Positions 24,495 through 33,721 of a stretch of DNA of 64,000 bases are shown in pieces. The notes beneath the pieces are model-generated. The model was not told where the DNA came from. It made no database searches and was given only the letters and a program-made list of their open reading frames with translations. Source of the stretch: an uncultured Porticoccus sp. (GTDB lineage Bacteria; Pseudomonadota; Gammaproteobacteria; Pseudomonadales; Porticoccaceae); the NCBI RefSeq assembly GCF_913061305.1, contig NZ_CAJXST010000006.1, positions 1 to 64,000 on the forward strand. The letters run 5' to 3'. Position 1 is the first letter of the stretch, and each line of letters opens with the position of its first letter. A program made the translations under genes and the position numbers.

Positions 24495-24785
24495 TTATGG
24501 CACCAGATGCCTGATGACCAGTTGCGAGGCAATAAAACAGATAGAGAAGAAAATCACCATTGCCATGATACCCGCCAGAATCACGGATTTCGGATTGGTC
24601 TCCAGCAGGTCTGATGCTCTCTTCATACCACGCCTTCTTTGCAGGGCAAACACCAGACAGAACGCCTGGGTAATAATCTCAAGCGCACTGAGATTTTTCG
24701 GTTTGGTCTCTTCGGTTTCAACCTGTTGCGAGTCCACTTCGGTGGCAGCTTCTGGCGAAGTATCGTGCTGATCTTTGCTGGTCAT
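24495..24785 (-). CDS. DUF2970 family single-pass membrane protein
   Basis: A 96-residue protein. Its acidic N-terminal 30 residues are likely disordered. The LSALEIITQAFCLVFALQ segment and the following RRGMKRASDLLETNP loop lead into a C-terminal membrane helix (VILAGIMAMVIFFSICFIA). This layout matches DUF2970. The function is unknown. Convergent with the exported protein gene before it. Confidence 0.7.
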   Translation of the reverse strand: MTSKDQHDTSPEAATEVDSQQVETEETKPKNLSALEIITQAFCLVFALQRRRGMKRASDLLETNPKSVILAGIMAMVIFFSICFIASQLVIRHLVP

Positions 24786-24917
24786 AATCTTGGGTACTCA
24801 TCACTTGGCACAGCAACTGTGGTGTCAGTAGCGTAACAGACACAGCTGCCAACAATGGATTTTATCAACCGGAGAGGTAATCGCCGCCGATAGAGTAAGG
24901 TGTTCTCGGCGCCGGAC

Positions 24918-25523
24918 TTATTCAGCACCGCTGCGAACCGCCGTGCCGACAGAATCCTGCAGCGGTCCCAGTGGATTGCGGCGGGTTTCCTCTTCGTCGA
25001 TCAGGGGAACCCCGCTCCAGATCTTGTAGACCACCGTATTGTGGTCAATCACGATCAGGGCATAGAAATTCCAACCGTTGCGAATACGCTCGCGTTTGAA
25101 TTTTAGCAAGTCCAGCACCACATTGCCTACCCGTTTGCTGTTACTGACGCTGGGCGTTGCCTCATAGGCCAGACATTTCTCGCGGGACTTGAGACAGGTT
25201 CTCACACTGGGAGGTAGCTCATCATTTGTCACTGAACTGTTCGGGCTGAACTTCTGGATGATATCGAGGTAGGAAAGGATCCTGACGTTGGGGGCACTGT
25301 AGGGGTCAAAACCCAGGGCAGGCAGATCATCGGTGGTGGTTTCATTGAGAATGATGCTGTCGTAGGACGCCTTTGCCTCTTCAAAACTGTTCCACTGGGA
25401 TTTGGTCTTGGCCCCACCCTTGGGCAAACCGCTGCTGCACGATGCCAACATCATCACCAGCAGCACCACCAACAGCGAAAGAGGAACCCCGCACGTCTGA
25501 CGAATCGTAACAGCTTTACTCAT
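24918..25523 (-). CDS. unknown lipoprotein
   Basis: A lipoprotein of about 201 residues from ATG 25523 (a longer start at 25556 is possible). The signal peptide ends in the lipobox LASC, followed by SSG, so outer-membrane sorting is likely. The mature region is hydrophilic with one Cys pair (TCLKSREKC) and a C-terminal segment FYALIVIDHNTVVYKIWSG. No family recognised. Confidence 0.65.
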   Translation of the reverse strand: MSKAVTIRQTCGVPLSLLVVLLVMMLASCSSGLPKGGAKTKSQWNSFEEAKASYDSIILNETTTDDLPALGFDPYSAPNVRILSYLDIIQKFSPNSSVTNDELPPSVRTCLKSREKCLAYEATPSVSNSKRVGNVVLDLLKFKRERIRNGWNFYALIVIDHNTVVYKIWSGVPLIDEEETRRNPLGPLQDSVGTAVRSGAE

Positions 25524-25729
25524 GGCGCCCGGCCTGACTTTATTAAGACGATTCAATCATTACATTAAAGACGAAGAGCCGTCCATACTGAACCGTCACT
25601 CTGCTGTGCAGCGTTATTTATATTTGCTGTTTTTCAGCCGGTTTGGCACCCTTACGGCCTGCTCAGGCAGTGTCAAAACCACCCCCGGCCAAGACCACCT
25701 GAATTCACGCGATATATCACGGAGATCCC

Positions 25730-26104
25730 ATGCAATTAGAAGAAGCAAAAGCACTGCGCGAAAGCTGGGGCGACAAGCCTTGCAACCACCCCTCTTTTGC
25801 CGACGAATACATGTTTGGCTCAAAGACCGGCGATTTTGTCTGCGAACAATGTGGCCAGACGTTCACCAAGCGCGAGAAAGACAAATTGGGCCAGGCAACC
25901 AACCCAAAGCTGGACCAGTTCCTGCAGCAGAAGGACCTCATCAAGGAACGACTCGACACCCTGTTCCGGCGCAAGGATCAGCTCGCGGCGGTCGCCCAGA
26001 GCAAATCCGGCAATCCCGTGCTATTACTGGAAGCGCTGTTAAAAGATCAGGAACAATTGATTCTGCGCGCCGAAGAGTTGCTCTGGGCAATGGACCAGAA
26101 ATGA
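25730..26104 (+). CDS. unknown small protein with a zinc-ribbon motif
   Basis: A 124-residue cytosolic protein. Residues about 18-45 carry a His/Cys set (CNHPSF...CEQCGQTF) that could bind one zinc ion. The rest is a long helical, charged segment (EKDKLGQATNPKLDQFLQQK and on) with the look of a coiled coil. The ATG has a CGGAGA site. The rlmA gene starts at or just after its end, so the two may be co-transcribed. Family unknown. Confidence 0.7.
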   Translation: MQLEEAKALRESWGDKPCNHPSFADEYMFGSKTGDFVCEQCGQTFTKREKDKLGQATNPKLDQFLQQKDLIKERLDTLFRRKDQLAAVAQSKSGNPVLLLEALLKDQEQLILRAEELLWAMDQK

Positions 26105-27082
26105 TTGCGACCGCGCATCTTGCCGGGATGCGCCGCTGTGCTTCGGCAAAGTCCCGGAGACCAGACCATTAACACAGCGCCGTTCACGTCACTGGCTTGC
26201 CCCCTGGATGGCAAGCCCCTGACACGCCAGGGCACAACTTGGCAGTGTGCCGGCGGACACAGCTTCGATATCGCCAGACAGGGTTATACCCATTTACTGC
26301 CGGTTCAGAAAAAGCGGTCAGCCGACCCCGGCGACAGCAAGAGGATGGTGGCGGCACGCCAACGTTTCCTGAATGCCGGTCATTATCAGCCCATAGCAGA
26401 TGCCGTGAGCCGCGCAGTTCTGGCGGAGCTCCCCACCAACACCACCGCGAGCTGCCTCGATGCCGGTTGCGGCGAAGGTTACTACCTGCGACAGCTGAGG
26501 ACAGCGACAGGCGGGGGGGAACACTCACTCGCCCTGATGGGGCTGGATATTTCGAAGTGGGCTGTCATCTCTGCGGCCAAGCAGGCCACCACCATGCCGG
26601 GACTTGCAACAACCACCGTCACGCCCTGGGCCAACTGGATCGTGGGCACCAATGCCCATCTGCCGGTATTGGGTAGTACGCTGAACCGGCTGCTATGTAT
26701 TTTTGGCTTTCCCGTCTACAACGAATTTGCCCGGGTACTGAAACCCGGCGGCATCCTGTATCAGGTAGATGCCGGGCCAGATCATCTCCGGGAGTTGCGC
26801 GACATCATCTATCCCCGTATCCGGCCAGCTCGCACATCCGAGCCGCCGCAACCGGCGGAGTTCACGCACCGATCCAGCGAAAGCATTCGCTACTGCCTCT
26901 CGCTGTCAGACGCCGCATCGATAGCTGATCTGCTTGCCATGACACCACACCTGTATCGCGCTTCGGCAGAGGGCCGGGCCAAAGCGGCGGCATTGACCAC
27001 CCTCGAGGTCACCATCGATGCCGTTCTGTCGCGTTTCGAGTGCCACAAGGATCGGCAGCCTCAACCCCCTGCATCCCTGTGA
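26105..27082 (+). CDS. rlmA: 23S rRNA (guanine-N1)-methyltransferase RlmA-like
   Basis: Up to 325 residues; the start is uncertain. The frame opens at TTG 26105, but the conserved part begins near 26190, and GTG 26138 or a rare ATT near 26168 are also possible. The N-terminal zinc site CPLDGKPL...CAGGHSFDIARQGY and the class I SAM domain (CLDAGCGEGYYLRQL, then LMGLDISKWAV) are diagnostic of RlmA, which methylates G745 of 23S rRNA. The segment RLLCIFGFPVYNEFARVLKPGG holds the catalytic region. Confidence 0.85.
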   Translation: MRPRILPGCAAVLRQSPGDQTINTAPFTSLACPLDGKPLTRQGTTWQCAGGHSFDIARQGYTHLLPVQKKRSADPGDSKRMVAARQRFLNAGHYQPIADAVSRAVLAELPTNTTASCLDAGCGEGYYLRQLRTATGGGEHSLALMGLDISKWAVISAAKQATTMPGLATTTVTPWANWIVGTNAHLPVLGSTLNRLLCIFGFPVYNEFARVLKPGGILYQVDAGPDHLRELRDIIYPRIRPARTSEPPQPAEFTHRSSESIRYCLSLSDAASIADLLAMTPHLYRASAEGRAKAAALTTLEVTIDAVLSRFECHKDRQPQPPASL

Positions 27083-27158
27083 TGCAGGCCATACCGGCCA
27101 ATTGACAAACCACCTGCTGCCGATAGACATTACCTGCCACACACAAAAGAAATTCTGT

Positions 27159-27692
27159 ATGTCAAAACATGCCCCCCATGTCATCCGCCTGCAGCTGGAC
27201 AATATCCAGCAGCTTTTCAACTCGCTGGACCCATCGCCTTTTCTCGGGCGAGACCTGGACACCAATGCCGAGGCATTCATCATGGACTGGGCCCAGGAAT
27301 ATCCGGCCAAGGGAGATTTTTGCCTGGAAATTACCCTGGCAACGGCGATCTCTGCACAAGAAAAAAACCGCCTGGAACAGGCCATCCATAACTATTTCAA
27401 CGAGAGGGCCAGATTTTGCCGGCACGAGTTGCGACAATTAATGCGGGAGGGAAGACTCAGCCTGGTCATCGGCCTATCCTTTCTGGGTCTCTGTGTCGGG
27501 GGCGGCCGCCTATTGGCAAACCCTATTCCCTACAGCGGATTTGCCGAATTACTCAGTGAAGGATTAATGATCGGCGGCTGGGTGGCGATGTGGCGACCCA
27601 TGGAGATTTTCCTCTACCGATGGTGGCCAATTGTTCGCCGCCGCCGAACTTACCTGCGGCTGGCAGGCATGCCCGTGACAGTGATCTCCTGA
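27159..27692 (+). CDS. unknown membrane protein
   Basis: A 177-residue protein from ATG 27159. The N-terminal ~100 residues look soluble (LDNIQQLFNSLDPSPFLGRD, then a charged helix). Two hydrophobic helices follow (LSLVIGLSFLGLCVGGG and ELLSEGLMIGGWVAMW). The C-terminus is basic (WWPIVRRRRTYLRL), placing it in the cytoplasm. The family is not recognised. Confidence 0.7.
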   Translation: MSKHAPHVIRLQLDNIQQLFNSLDPSPFLGRDLDTNAEAFIMDWAQEYPAKGDFCLEITLATAISAQEKNRLEQAIHNYFNERARFCRHELRQLMREGRLSLVIGLSFLGLCVGGGRLLANPIPYSGFAELLSEGLMIGGWVAMWRPMEIFLYRWWPIVRRRRTYLRLAGMPVTVIS

Positions 27693-27845
27693 AAGTGATT
27701 CCTGAAGGAAATTCCTGCAAGTGCCAGCAACCCCTCAAAAACCTTGCCACAGTGCCAACATCTGTCAGCTGAAAAAGCATAAAATAGCACCCCTGCTGAA
27801 ACACGACTTACGCTTCCCCACCCAGAACAGGATACAACCACCGGT

Positions 27846-28187
27846 ATGAGCAATTTACCCAACTGCCCGAAATGCAACTCCGAATACACCTACGAAGATG
27901 GCAATCTGTATGTCTGCCCGGAATGTGCCCACGAATGGTCCATAGAGGCCCCGGCGGAAAACACCGAGCAGGACCCCTCCATCAAAGATGCCAATGGCAA
28001 CGTCCTTACCGACGGCGACACTGTGACCGTCATCAAGGATCTGAAGGTAAAGGGCTCATCGCTGGTGGTGAAAGTCGGCACCAAGGTAAAAAATATCCGC
28101 CTGGTGGAAGGTGATCACGATATCGACTGCAAAATTGACGGTATTGGTGCCATGCAGCTCAAGTCAGTCTTTGTGAAAAAAAGCTGA
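27846..28187 (+). CDS. yjdM: YjdM/PhnA family zinc-ribbon protein
   Basis: A 113-residue protein. The N-terminal zinc ribbon has two CxxC pairs (CPKC, CPEC at about 8-27), and the C-terminal half is the PhnA domain ([39 protein letters not shown]). It was once linked to alkylphosphonate use, but the real role of YjdM is unclear. Full length. Fourteen bases separate it from the DUF1415 gene, so they may be co-expressed. Confidence 0.93.
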   Translation: MSNLPNCPKCNSEYTYEDGNLYVCPECAHEWSIEAPAENTEQDPSIKDANGNVLTDGDTVTVIKDLKVKGSSLVVKVGTKVKNIRLVEGDHDIDCKIDGIGAMQLKSVFVKKS

Positions 28188-28201
28188 ACGGCATGCCCCA
28201 A

Positions 28202-28780
28202 ATGAACTTGCCAGCTTCGCACGAACGGGTGACAGAACAGGTGAAGCTCTGGCTGGAAACCATCGTGGTGGGGTTGAACCTGTGCCCTTTTGCCAAACGG
28301 GAGCTGGTGAAAGACCGAATTCGTTTTTTTGTTTCGGTAGCAACTACCGAAGAGATGCTGGTCTGTGACCTGGAAGCAGAGCTTGAGAGGCTCGATCGGG
28401 ATCCGTCCATTGAAACAACGTTGATTATTCACCCCCAGGTGTTAGAGGACTTTTTCGAATATCAGCAATTTTTGATCTGGGCTGATCGGGTGTTGAAGCG
28501 CATGGGACTCCGGGGCGTTTTTCAGATTGCCAGTTTTCATCCCGACTACCAGTTTCTCAATAGCCTCAAGCATGCGCCGGGAAATTATACCAATCGTTCC
28601 CCCTACCCCATGCTTCACCTGCTTCGCGAAGATAGCCTGGCAAATGCCATCGCCAATTTCCCCGACACGGACAAAATCCCCGAACGCAATATCGCCCACC
28701 TCGAAAGCCTGGGGCCAGAACAGTTGCGCGCGCTATTTTCCACTGTGGGTCTGCACACCGAAACCCCTTCCGACAACTAA
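28202..28780 (+). CDS. DUF1415 family protein
   Basis: About 192 residues from ATG 28202, with ATG 28193 as an alternative. The block GLNLCPFAKRELVKDRIRF near the N-terminus and the HPDYQFLNS plus NYTNRSPYPMLHLLRED region are the conserved features of DUF1415. The conserved Cys in NLCPFA and His residues hint at an enzyme, but no activity is known. Cytosolic. Confidence 0.85.
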   Translation: MNLPASHERVTEQVKLWLETIVVGLNLCPFAKRELVKDRIRFFVSVATTEEMLVCDLEAELERLDRDPSIETTLIIHPQVLEDFFEYQQFLIWADRVLKRMGLRGVFQIASFHPDYQFLNSLKHAPGNYTNRSPYPMLHLLREDSLANAIANFPDTDKIPERNIAHLESLGPEQLRALFSTVGLHTETPSDN

Positions 28781-29348
28781 CTTATAGATCGGTCTTTTCG
28801 GCCATCCGCCACCAGAGCGACACTCGCACCCATACCCGCCATAACACTCATCCAATTAACATATAAACCACATATTAAAATATTTTATTCACCTTTTAAC
28901 GTATTAAAAAATATTCATCAGTATTATTTTTTCATTGCGTATTATTTGGTTTATATTAAACCCGTTAAAATTAATGTACCGATAAATAGTTTCTCTTTTT
29001 TTACCTCATAAAAACCCGCCATTAAAAATAATAAAATTCATTTATAACAATACCTTAACTAAATAAATGTGCCTTATCAAAAATCCAAAAATAAAAATAT
29101 AACTCATCGGATATTGAATAAATAACCAATTAAATATAATAATTTCACCGCCGATCTGAACTGAAAGATCACGATTCAATCGGGTATCAACCTGGCCTGT
29201 TTTTAACCCGGTTGTCGATTCAGAACGGTCATTGGGCGGGGTAACTCTACGGATATGACGACTCATCCTGCCCGAACAAATATTGAGGCAGGCGCTATAA
29301 CAATCCGGTGCCCAGGCATCAGATCACTCAACAAGAGAGGAAAAGAGA
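28781..29348. other. AT-rich intergenic region
   Basis: About 570 bp with much lower GC than its surroundings, especially 28850-29150, which is mostly A and T. No frame with protein-like features was found; the minus-strand frame at 29042-29266 is an AT-rich hydrophobic artefact. It may be the regulatory region of the DUF1508 gene or a trace of transferred DNA. Confidence 0.5.
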
Positions 29349-29678
29349 ATGTCCAGTTCATACGAGTTGCACAAAGATAACGAGGGTGTCTTTAACTTTT
29401 CGCTGAAGACAGAGAATGGCGAGACAATTCTGGTCAGCAAACCCTATTTTTCCAAGGGTTCTGCCATAAATGATATCTCTGAGCTGCAGCATATCTGCAA
29501 TTATGAGAATTATTATCAGAGAAACGTGTCGGCCGGTAACGAGCACTATTTCGAACTCCAGACCCCCAGACGCAAGATCATCGGCACCAGCCCGATGTTC
29601 AGCTCCGCGGAATCCATGGAAAACGCTATTGGTCTGGCCAAATCAGTCGGCACAACCAAAGTCATCAATTCACATTAA
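29349..29678 (+). CDS. DUF1508 (YegP-like) protein, copy 1
   Basis: A 109-residue protein with two tandem DUF1508 units of about 50 residues each (YELHKDNEGVFNFSLKTENG and HYFELQTPRRKIIGTSPMFS). YegP-like proteins are small cytosolic proteins of unknown function, sometimes stress-induced. A ribosome site GAGAGGAAAAG precedes the ATG. A strong terminator follows. A second copy lies at 35505. Confidence 0.9.
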   Translation: MSSSYELHKDNEGVFNFSLKTENGETILVSKPYFSKGSAINDISELQHICNYENYYQRNVSAGNEHYFELQTPRRKIIGTSPMFSSAESMENAIGLAKSVGTTKVINSH

Positions 29679-29691
29679 CCCCCCCCCCTTC

Positions 29692-29732
29692 ACGTCCTGA
29701 CCTGATAACCCCGTCAGGTCAGGACGTTTTTT
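29692..29732 (+). terminator. intrinsic terminator after DUF1508 copy 1
   Basis: A perfect 14-bp stem (ACGTCCTGACCTGA at 29692-29705, TCAGGTCAGGACGT at 29714-29727), an 8-base loop and a run of six T. Very strong. Confidence 0.92.
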
Positions 29733-29810
29733 CTGACAGACACCCTCCACAGCAATCTCATCAAACCTGCAACACCTTGACACAACTGACCGCCTATAAT
29801 ATACAATTAA

Positions 29811-29829
29811 ATATAATGTATTATTATAT
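29811..29829 (+). promoter_or_regulatory. candidate operator of the ArsR-family repressor
   Basis: ATATAAT (29811-29817), GTATT spacer, ATTATAT (29823-29829): an AT-rich inverted repeat that ends 8 bp before the repressor ATG. BigR-type repressors bind AT-rich dyads over their own promoter, so autoregulation is likely. The exact site is inferred. Confidence 0.55.
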
Positions 29830-29837
29830 ATTGAACT

Positions 29838-30188
29838 ATGCCAAAGTCCGTCTCTGCACCGCCCGACACAGCCATTGATGATGCTGTGACCATCGACCAT
29901 ATGCGCATGGCCGCCAGCGCTGCCAGCGCATTGCTGAAAGGGGTCGCCCATGAAGACCGCCTTCTTCTGCTCTGCCTGCTCAGCAGGCATGAGTTGAGTG
30001 TCGGGGAAATTGAAACGCAACTGAAAATCCGTCAGCCCAGCCTGTCACAACAACTGGGCGTATTGCGGCGGGAAAAGCTGGTGACCACGCGGCGAGAAGG
30101 TAAACGTATCTTTTACCGGCTGGCGGATCAAAAGGCGCTAGCGCTGGTGACGCTTTTGTACGATCTTTACTGCAAGGTCGACCATTGA
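29838..30188 (+). CDS. ArsR-family repressor, BigR/SqrR-like sulfide sensor
   Basis: A 116-residue winged-helix repressor. Two cysteines sit where BigR and SqrR carry their persulfide-sensing pair: one in [11 protein letters not shown] (about residue 53) and one near the C-terminus in LYDLYCKV (about 112). The recognition helix is [20 protein letters not shown]. When sulfide or persulfide links the two Cys, such proteins release DNA. It leads a cluster of YeeE/YedE and SulP transporters, matching known BigR/PmpR operons. Confidence 0.85.
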   Translation: MPKSVSAPPDTAIDDAVTIDHMRMAASAASALLKGVAHEDRLLLLCLLSRHELSVGEIETQLKIRQPSLSQQLGVLRREKLVTTRREGKRIFYRLADQKALALVTLLYDLYCKVDH

Positions 30189-30228
30189 CCCGGTCGCCCG
30201 ATTTATCAATCACCACAGGTATTTATCC

Positions 30229-30666
30229 ATGACTATCGACTGGCAAGCCTTTACTCCCTGGACATCATTGCTGGGCGGTGCACTGATCGGCCTGGCCGCC
30301 GCAGCCTTTGTTCTACTGAATGGCCGCATCGCAGGAATCTCCGGGATTGTCGGCGGGTTGCTCACACCCAAAAAAGCAGATACCGGCTGGCGGCTGGCCT
30401 TTGTGGGGGGCATGGTCACTGCACCATTGCTCTGGCTGCTGGTCTCTTCTCTACCAGTCATTCGGATTGACGCGAGCTTTCCGATGCTGGTTGTTGCCGG
30501 CCTGGTGGTGGGTCTCAGCACCCGATTTGGTGCCGGTTGCACCAGTGGTCACGGGGTCTGTGGCATTTCCCGGCTATCGCCCCGCTCCCTGGTTGCTACA
30601 GCCGCTTTTATGCTGAGCGGCTTTGCGACGGTGTTTATTATTCGCCATCTGTTAGGGGGGCTATGA
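30229..30666 (+). CDS. YeeE/YedE family sulfur transporter subunit (PmpA-like)
   Basis: A 145-residue membrane protein with about four helices. The conserved Cys-containing signature [20 protein letters not shown] is the hallmark of the YeeE/YedE half-transporter, thought to move thiosulfate or related sulfur ions. The second half follows after one base (stop TGA, then ATG), so the pair is translated together. In related operons the two halves are called PmpA and PmpB and are induced by sulfide. Confidence 0.88.
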   Translation: MTIDWQAFTPWTSLLGGALIGLAAAAFVLLNGRIAGISGIVGGLLTPKKADTGWRLAFVGGMVTAPLLWLLVSSLPVIRIDASFPMLVVAGLVVGLSTRFGAGCTSGHGVCGISRLSPRSLVATAAFMLSGFATVFIIRHLLGGL

Positions 30667-30667
30667 A

Positions 30668-31093
30668 ATGAATAAATCTCTGCTCTCGGCCTTTATCGCG
30701 GGACTGATTTTCGGTATCGGCCTGCTGGTATCCGGCATGGCCAACCCCGAAAAAGTGTTGGGCTTTCTCGATCTTGCCGGACCCTGGGATCCCTCCCTGG
30801 CACTGGTCATGGGTGGCGCCGTGGCAGTAGGGCTGTTGGCCTTTAACCTGGCCGACAAGCGCCAGACCTCTCTGCTGGGTGACGTCATGCGCCTACCCAC
30901 CCGACAGGATATCGACAAGCCACTGGTGTTGGGCAGCCTTGGATTTGGCATCGGCTGGGGACTGGCGGGATTTTGCCCCGGCCCGGCACTGGTGGCACTG
31001 GGTGCAGGCGAACTGAAAGCGCTGGTATTTACCGTCGCCATGCTATCGGGCATGGCCGTTTATGAGCTGCTCCAGCGCCAGCGGCCCGGCTAA
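30668..31093 (+). CDS. YeeE/YedE family partner subunit (PmpB-like, DUF6691)
   Basis: A 141-residue membrane protein with about four helices, the partner of the preceding protein. It begins with LLSAFIAGLIFGIGLLVSGM and has a conserved Cys near LAGFCPGPALVALG, the second sulfur-binding signature. Together the two parts form one transporter. Next gene 65 bp downstream is a SulP permease. Confidence 0.88.
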   Translation: MNKSLLSAFIAGLIFGIGLLVSGMANPEKVLGFLDLAGPWDPSLALVMGGAVAVGLLAFNLADKRQTSLLGDVMRLPTRQDIDKPLVLGSLGFGIGWGLAGFCPGPALVALGAGELKALVFTVAMLSGMAVYELLQRQRPG

Positions 31094-31158
31094 CATCCTT
31101 TGATAATGACAATGTACCTTTTTATCTTTGACCTCCCATTGGCAACAGGACCTCTCTG

Positions 31159-32886
31159 ATGCGCAAACTGCTACCCTCGTGGCTGACGGATTATCAGGCA
31201 AAACTGTTACCCAGCGACCTGGTGGCCGCGGTGGTCGTCACTCTGCTGCTGATCCCCCAGGGGCTCGCGTATGCCGCACTGGCGGACCTGCCACCGCAAC
31301 TGGGCCTCTATGCCAGCCTGCTGCCACTGCTTGCCTACGCCCTGTTTGGCTCATCCATGGTGATGTCGGTGGGACCGGTGGCGGTTATTTCGCTTATGAC
31401 CGGGGCCGCACTGGCCCCGATAGCCGAGCCGGGCAGCGCTGAATACATTGCCGGGGCTATTCTGCTGGCCATGATGTCGGGGGTCATGCTGTTTACCTTT
31501 GGCCTGATGCGTCTCGGCGCCATGGCACAGTTTTTAAGTCACCCGGTGATCAGTGGTTTTATCAGTGGCGCAGCATTGCTGATTATTATCGGCCAATTGC
31601 GCCCGTTACTGGGTATCAACAGCCACGGTGAAACCGGTGTCGAGCTAGCTGTTGGGCTGGCGGCTAACCTGGGTGGCATTCAACCGCTCACGGCAGTATT
31701 CGGCTTTGCCACGTTTGTGCTGTTATGGCTGGCCAGACACTGGTTGGCAAAACTGCTCATGGGCCTCGGCCTCGCCGAGGGTACGGCTTCGTTGATTGCC
31801 AAACTGATGCCCATCGTGACCGTACTCGGCAGTGCTGTATTAGTATCTCTAATGGGCTGGGAAACTGACCTTCGCGTGGTCGGCTCCCTACCGGGAGGAT
31901 TGCCGGCACTACAGGTGCCAACCATTGATTTCTCGATCGTAACCAAACTGTGGTTGCCGGCGCTGGCCATCAGTTTGATTGGCTTTGTGGAAAGCGTCTC
32001 GATTGCCCAGGCTTTTGCCAGCAAGAACCGGCAGCGCATCAATACCAACGCAGAGCTGCGCGGACTGGGTGCCGCCAATATCGCCAGTGCGCTGTCCGGT
32101 GCCTTTCCCGTCACCGGCGGCTTTTCACGTACCGCCGTCAATGCCGAAGCGGGTGCCCGCTCGCCACTCTCAGGGATATTTGCGGCAGTCCTGATCGCGT
32201 TGTTACTGGTCTTTGCCACCGGGTTATTCCACGCCCTGCCCATGGCGGTGCTGGCCGCCACAATCATTATCGCCGCGATCGGTCTGGTGGATATCAAATC
32301 ATTGATTCACAACTGGCACTACGATCGCGCCGAAGGCATGGCGCAGGCTGGAACAGCTCTGGGAGTACTGCTGGCCGGCGTGGAAGTCGGTATTGCCATC
32401 GGCATCGCCCTGTCACTGGCAACCCTGGTGTGGCGAGCCAGTCGGCCCCATATTGCCATTGTCGGCCGGGTCCCCGATACCGAACACTTTCGCAATGTGA
32501 ACCGCTATCAGGTCGAAACACGGGGGGAAATCCTGATACTCCGGGTGGATGAAAACCTGTTCTTTGGCAATGCTGAATCGGTGGAAAAATTCATTCTTCG
32601 CGCGCTCGAAGCACAGCCAGAGGCTCACCACCTGGTGCTGGTGATGTCGTCAGTCAGCAGCGTCGATGCCACGGCCATGCAAATGCTCGACATGCTCAAT
32701 GAGCGCTTGATTGATGAGGGCATGAAGCTGCACCTGGCAGAAGTGAAAGGCCCGGTGCTCGGCCAACTGGAAAACGATAGATTCCCCGAGCGTCTCAGCG
32801 GCGAGATTTTCCTGTCTACCTTTACTGCCTATCAGGCATTGCAGATTGCCGAAGAGGAAACCGCACAGCAGTTACAGGAAAACTGA
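31159..32886 (+). CDS. SulP family anion permease with STAS domain
   Basis: A 575-residue inner-membrane transporter. The membrane core spans about residues 1-430 with the SulP signatures IPQGLAYAALADLPPQLGLY and GAFPVTGGFSRTAVNAEAGA. A C-terminal STAS domain follows (about 450-565, VSSVDATAMQMLDMLNERL). SulP proteins carry sulfate, bicarbonate or similar anions; substrate is not fixed by sequence. Its place after the YeeE/YedE pair suggests sulfate or sulfite, while the alpha-carbonic anhydrase nearby leaves bicarbonate open. Confidence 0.9.
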   Translation: MRKLLPSWLTDYQAKLLPSDLVAAVVVTLLLIPQGLAYAALADLPPQLGLYASLLPLLAYALFGSSMVMSVGPVAVISLMTGAALAPIAEPGSAEYIAGAILLAMMSGVMLFTFGLMRLGAMAQFLSHPVISGFISGAALLIIIGQLRPLLGINSHGETGVELAVGLAANLGGIQPLTAVFGFATFVLLWLARHWLAKLLMGLGLAEGTASLIAKLMPIVTVLGSAVLVSLMGWETDLRVVGSLPGGLPALQVPTIDFSIVTKLWLPALAISLIGFVESVSIAQAFASKNRQRINTNAELRGLGAANIASALSGAFPVTGGFSRTAVNAEAGARSPLSGIFAAVLIALLLVFATGLFHALPMAVLAATIIIAAIGLVDIKSLIHNWHYDRAEGMAQAGTALGVLLAGVEVGIAIGIALSLATLVWRASRPHIAIVGRVPDTEHFRNVNRYQVETRGEILILRVDENLFFGNAESVEKFILRALEAQPEAHHLVLVMSSVSSVDATAMQMLDMLNERLIDEGMKLHLAEVKGPVLGQLENDRFPERLSGEIFLSTFTAYQALQIAEEETAQQLQEN

Positions 32887-32932
32887 CAACTGCTACATTA
32901 CCCGAACAATCTCAGGATTCCGGACACCGACC

Positions 32933-33637
32933 ATGCGCAGCCATATTTTTCAACATGTGCCCTTCGAGGGCCCCGGCAGCATTGAGCCCTGGCTGAGAGC
33001 CGCGGGACACCAGATTACCCGAACACCTTTCTACAGCGATGGGACTACCTTGCCGGACATCCCGGATATCGATTTACTGATCGTTATGGGCGGCCCCATG
33101 AGCGTCAATGACGAGCAACAATTCCCCTGGCTGGTGGCAGAGAAGGCTTTTATTCGCCGCACCATCGACGCGGGCAAGCCGGTGCTTGGCATCTGCCTCG
33201 GCGCGCAATTGATCGCCAGCGCCATGGGCGCACGGGTTTACCCGAACCCGACCCGGGAAATCGGCTGGTTTCCTGTCCAGGGTTGCACTGCGCCGGGGCC
33301 AAACAACTTTTCTTTCCCCTCATCAGTGGACGTCTTCCACTGGCACGGAGAGACCTTTGATCTGCCACCCGGCGCAACTCACCTCGCCTCCAGCGAGGTC
33401 TGCCGACTGCAGGCATTTCAGCTGGGCACGTCGGTGATAGGACTGCAATTTCATCTGGAGACGACACCGGCATCGGCCAGGGAGATTGTTGCCCACTGCG
33501 GTGCGGAATTAACGCCCGGCGACCACGTGCAAAATGCCGCCACTATTCTCAGTGCCACCCCGGAGCAATACCGGACGATTAACCATTTAATGGGCAAAGT
33601 GCTTGCCTTCCTGCTGGGCGCCAATGGGGACAAGTAA
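32933..33637 (+). CDS. class I glutamine amidotransferase-like protein
   Basis: A 234-residue cytosolic protein. The catalytic triad is present: Cys 88 in LGICLGAQL, and His 174 and Glu 176 in LQFHLETTP. The oxyanion strand MGGPMSVND precedes it. Closest in style to GMP-synthase-like GATases (GuaA_N-like, sometimes acting on polyamines). ATG 32933 is used because the frame from 32846 overlaps the SulP gene. The true substrate is unknown. Confidence 0.85.
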   Translation: MRSHIFQHVPFEGPGSIEPWLRAAGHQITRTPFYSDGTTLPDIPDIDLLIVMGGPMSVNDEQQFPWLVAEKAFIRRTIDAGKPVLGICLGAQLIASAMGARVYPNPTREIGWFPVQGCTAPGPNNFSFPSSVDVFHWHGETFDLPPGATHLASSEVCRLQAFQLGTSVIGLQFHLETTPASAREIVAHCGAELTPGDHVQNAATILSATPEQYRTINHLMGKVLAFLLGANGDK

Positions 33638-33721
33638 CAGTGACGACAGTCAAACCAGCCAAAGAGGCAGGTCGATAACTGCCGGGCACACCATGATGCA
33701 AACCGTGACAGGAGAACCGAT

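Noticed and set aside
29042-29266. Minus-strand frame of 74 codons in the AT-rich gap
   Set aside because: Hydrophobic content follows from A/T richness; no start site or family likeness.
29777-29800. TTGACA and TATAAT before the ArsR gene as a promoter pair
   Set aside because: The spacing is only 12 bp, too short for sigma-70; a different -10 must be used.
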